This document shows positions 63,847 through 64,000 of a stretch of 64,000 bases of DNA, piece after piece. How positions within the stretch are numbered: position 1 is the first letter of the stretch; every line of letters begins with the position of its first letter. Both the position numbers and the translations under genes were made by a program. The notes below the pieces were generated by a model, which searched no databases, was not told where the DNA came from, and saw only the letters and a list, made by a program, of their open reading frames with translations. The stretch spans positions 1 through 64,000 of the forward strand of contig JALHMQ010000007.1 in assembly GCA_022843955.1 (NCBI GenBank), read 5' to 3'. This DNA is from Burkholderiaceae bacterium. GTDB taxonomy: Bacteria; Pseudomonadota; Gammaproteobacteria; Burkholderiales; Burkholderiaceae_F.

Positions 63847-64000
63847 TCAGGCGGCCACTGACGCCGCCATCGCGTGAGCCGCCGGTCGAGCCAGTAGCCA
63901 CCCCTGCCAATGTGTGGCGCCAAGCGCAAGCGCGTGCCGCTGCGTCGCGTCGTCCTCGACCCGCGTCACATGTACCTGCGCCTGCTGCCGGCGCGCCTCG
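63847..64000 (-). CDS. C-terminus of an EAL-domain c-di-GMP phosphodiesterase (5' part outside window)
   Basis: An open frame enters from the right edge and ends at the TGA at 63847-63849. Its 50 residues read ..EARRQQAQVHVTRVEDDATQ, then RHALALGATHWQGWLLARPA and a short alanine tail. The pattern V-x-V-x-x-V-E-(x)5-Q-x-x-x-L-x-x-L-G-x-x-x-x-Q-G-x-L-x-x-R-P is the end of an EAL domain (TAEGVET...LGCDxxQGYLF-x-RP). The catalytic EAL motif is outside the window, so activity cannot be judged. The usual TAEGVE is TRVEDD here, a possible loss of key residues. Confidence 0.7.
   Translation of the reverse strand, partial: EARRQQAQVHVTRVEDDATQRHALALGATHWQGWLLARPAAHAMAASVAA

Overview
The window is uniformly GC-rich (by eye close to 70 % G+C) and densely coding, with many start/stop overlaps of the ATGA or TGATG type. 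The families seen (DUF934 beside CysH/CysI, DUF1840, CreBCD, CysND without CysC, ribosomal protein Thx, CoA-acylating MmsA with an omega-amino acid aminotransferase) suggest a betaproteobacterium, probably of the order Burkholderiales. This is inferred from gene content only. No rRNA, tRNA, CRISPR array, insertion sequence or prophage was recognised. The window looks like ordinary chromosome carrying several compact accessory modules.

Layout. (1) 1-2322: 5' part of a MalT-like ATPase regulator leaving the left edge. (2) 2571-6831: a seven-gene minus-strand operon around an ECF42-type sigma factor with two DGPF/YCII proteins, two VOC proteins, a DUF1579 protein and a SnoaL-like protein, preceded by a candidate self-type promoter (TGTCGA-N17-CGAC). 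(3) 7088-10088: HemW-like radical SAM protein, MoaD-like ubiquitin-fold protein and Asp-box (BNR) beta-propeller. (4) 10381-16146: two paralogous TPR-GGDEF diguanylate cyclases flanking a chemotaxis receptor. (5) 16357-23631: MtfA peptidase, glutaredoxin/CcdA-type membrane protein, GlgC, phosphoketolase and a SRPBCC protein. (6) 24723-29329: a KaiC-KaiB-KaiB-hybrid histidine kinase operon in which all four genes overlap by a few bases and no KaiA is present. It is the most striking module. The kinase carries a single-base frameshift. (7) 29902-36498: acyltransferase, START-cNMP-binding fusion, GST, a broken rhodanese gene, a ~123-bp tandem repeat array and MmsA. (8) 36763-46162: a co-directional block of a BTAD/NB-ARC (AfsR/SARP-like) regulator, two small proteins and three large putative lipoproteins, one with RCC1 repeats. 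(9) 46339-50797: omega-amino acid aminotransferase, lipoprotein, Thx with terminator, small membrane protein, DUF1840 and a third GGDEF protein. (10) 50878-54808: CreB-CreC with convergent CreD, whose promoter region holds a perfect cre tag (TTCAC-N6-TTCAC). (11) 54902-63795: CbiX-like chelatase, ArsR-type regulator, an assimilatory sulfate operon (cobA, cysN, cysD, cysH, DUF934, cysI), a divergent sulfate-binding protein and a serine hydrolase. (12) the last 150 bases encode the C-terminus of an EAL-domain protein.

How the genes work together. The sulfur block forms a route from sulfate uptake (Sbp) through APS (CysND) and sulfite (CysH of the APS-reductase type) to sulfide (CysI), with CobA and CbiX able to make the siroheme cofactor. 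MmsA and the aminotransferase would together convert beta-alanine to acetyl-CoA. Three active-looking diguanylate cyclases and one EAL fragment point to rich c-di-GMP signalling. The Kai operon suggests a KaiA-independent timing or stress switch signalling through its own kinase.
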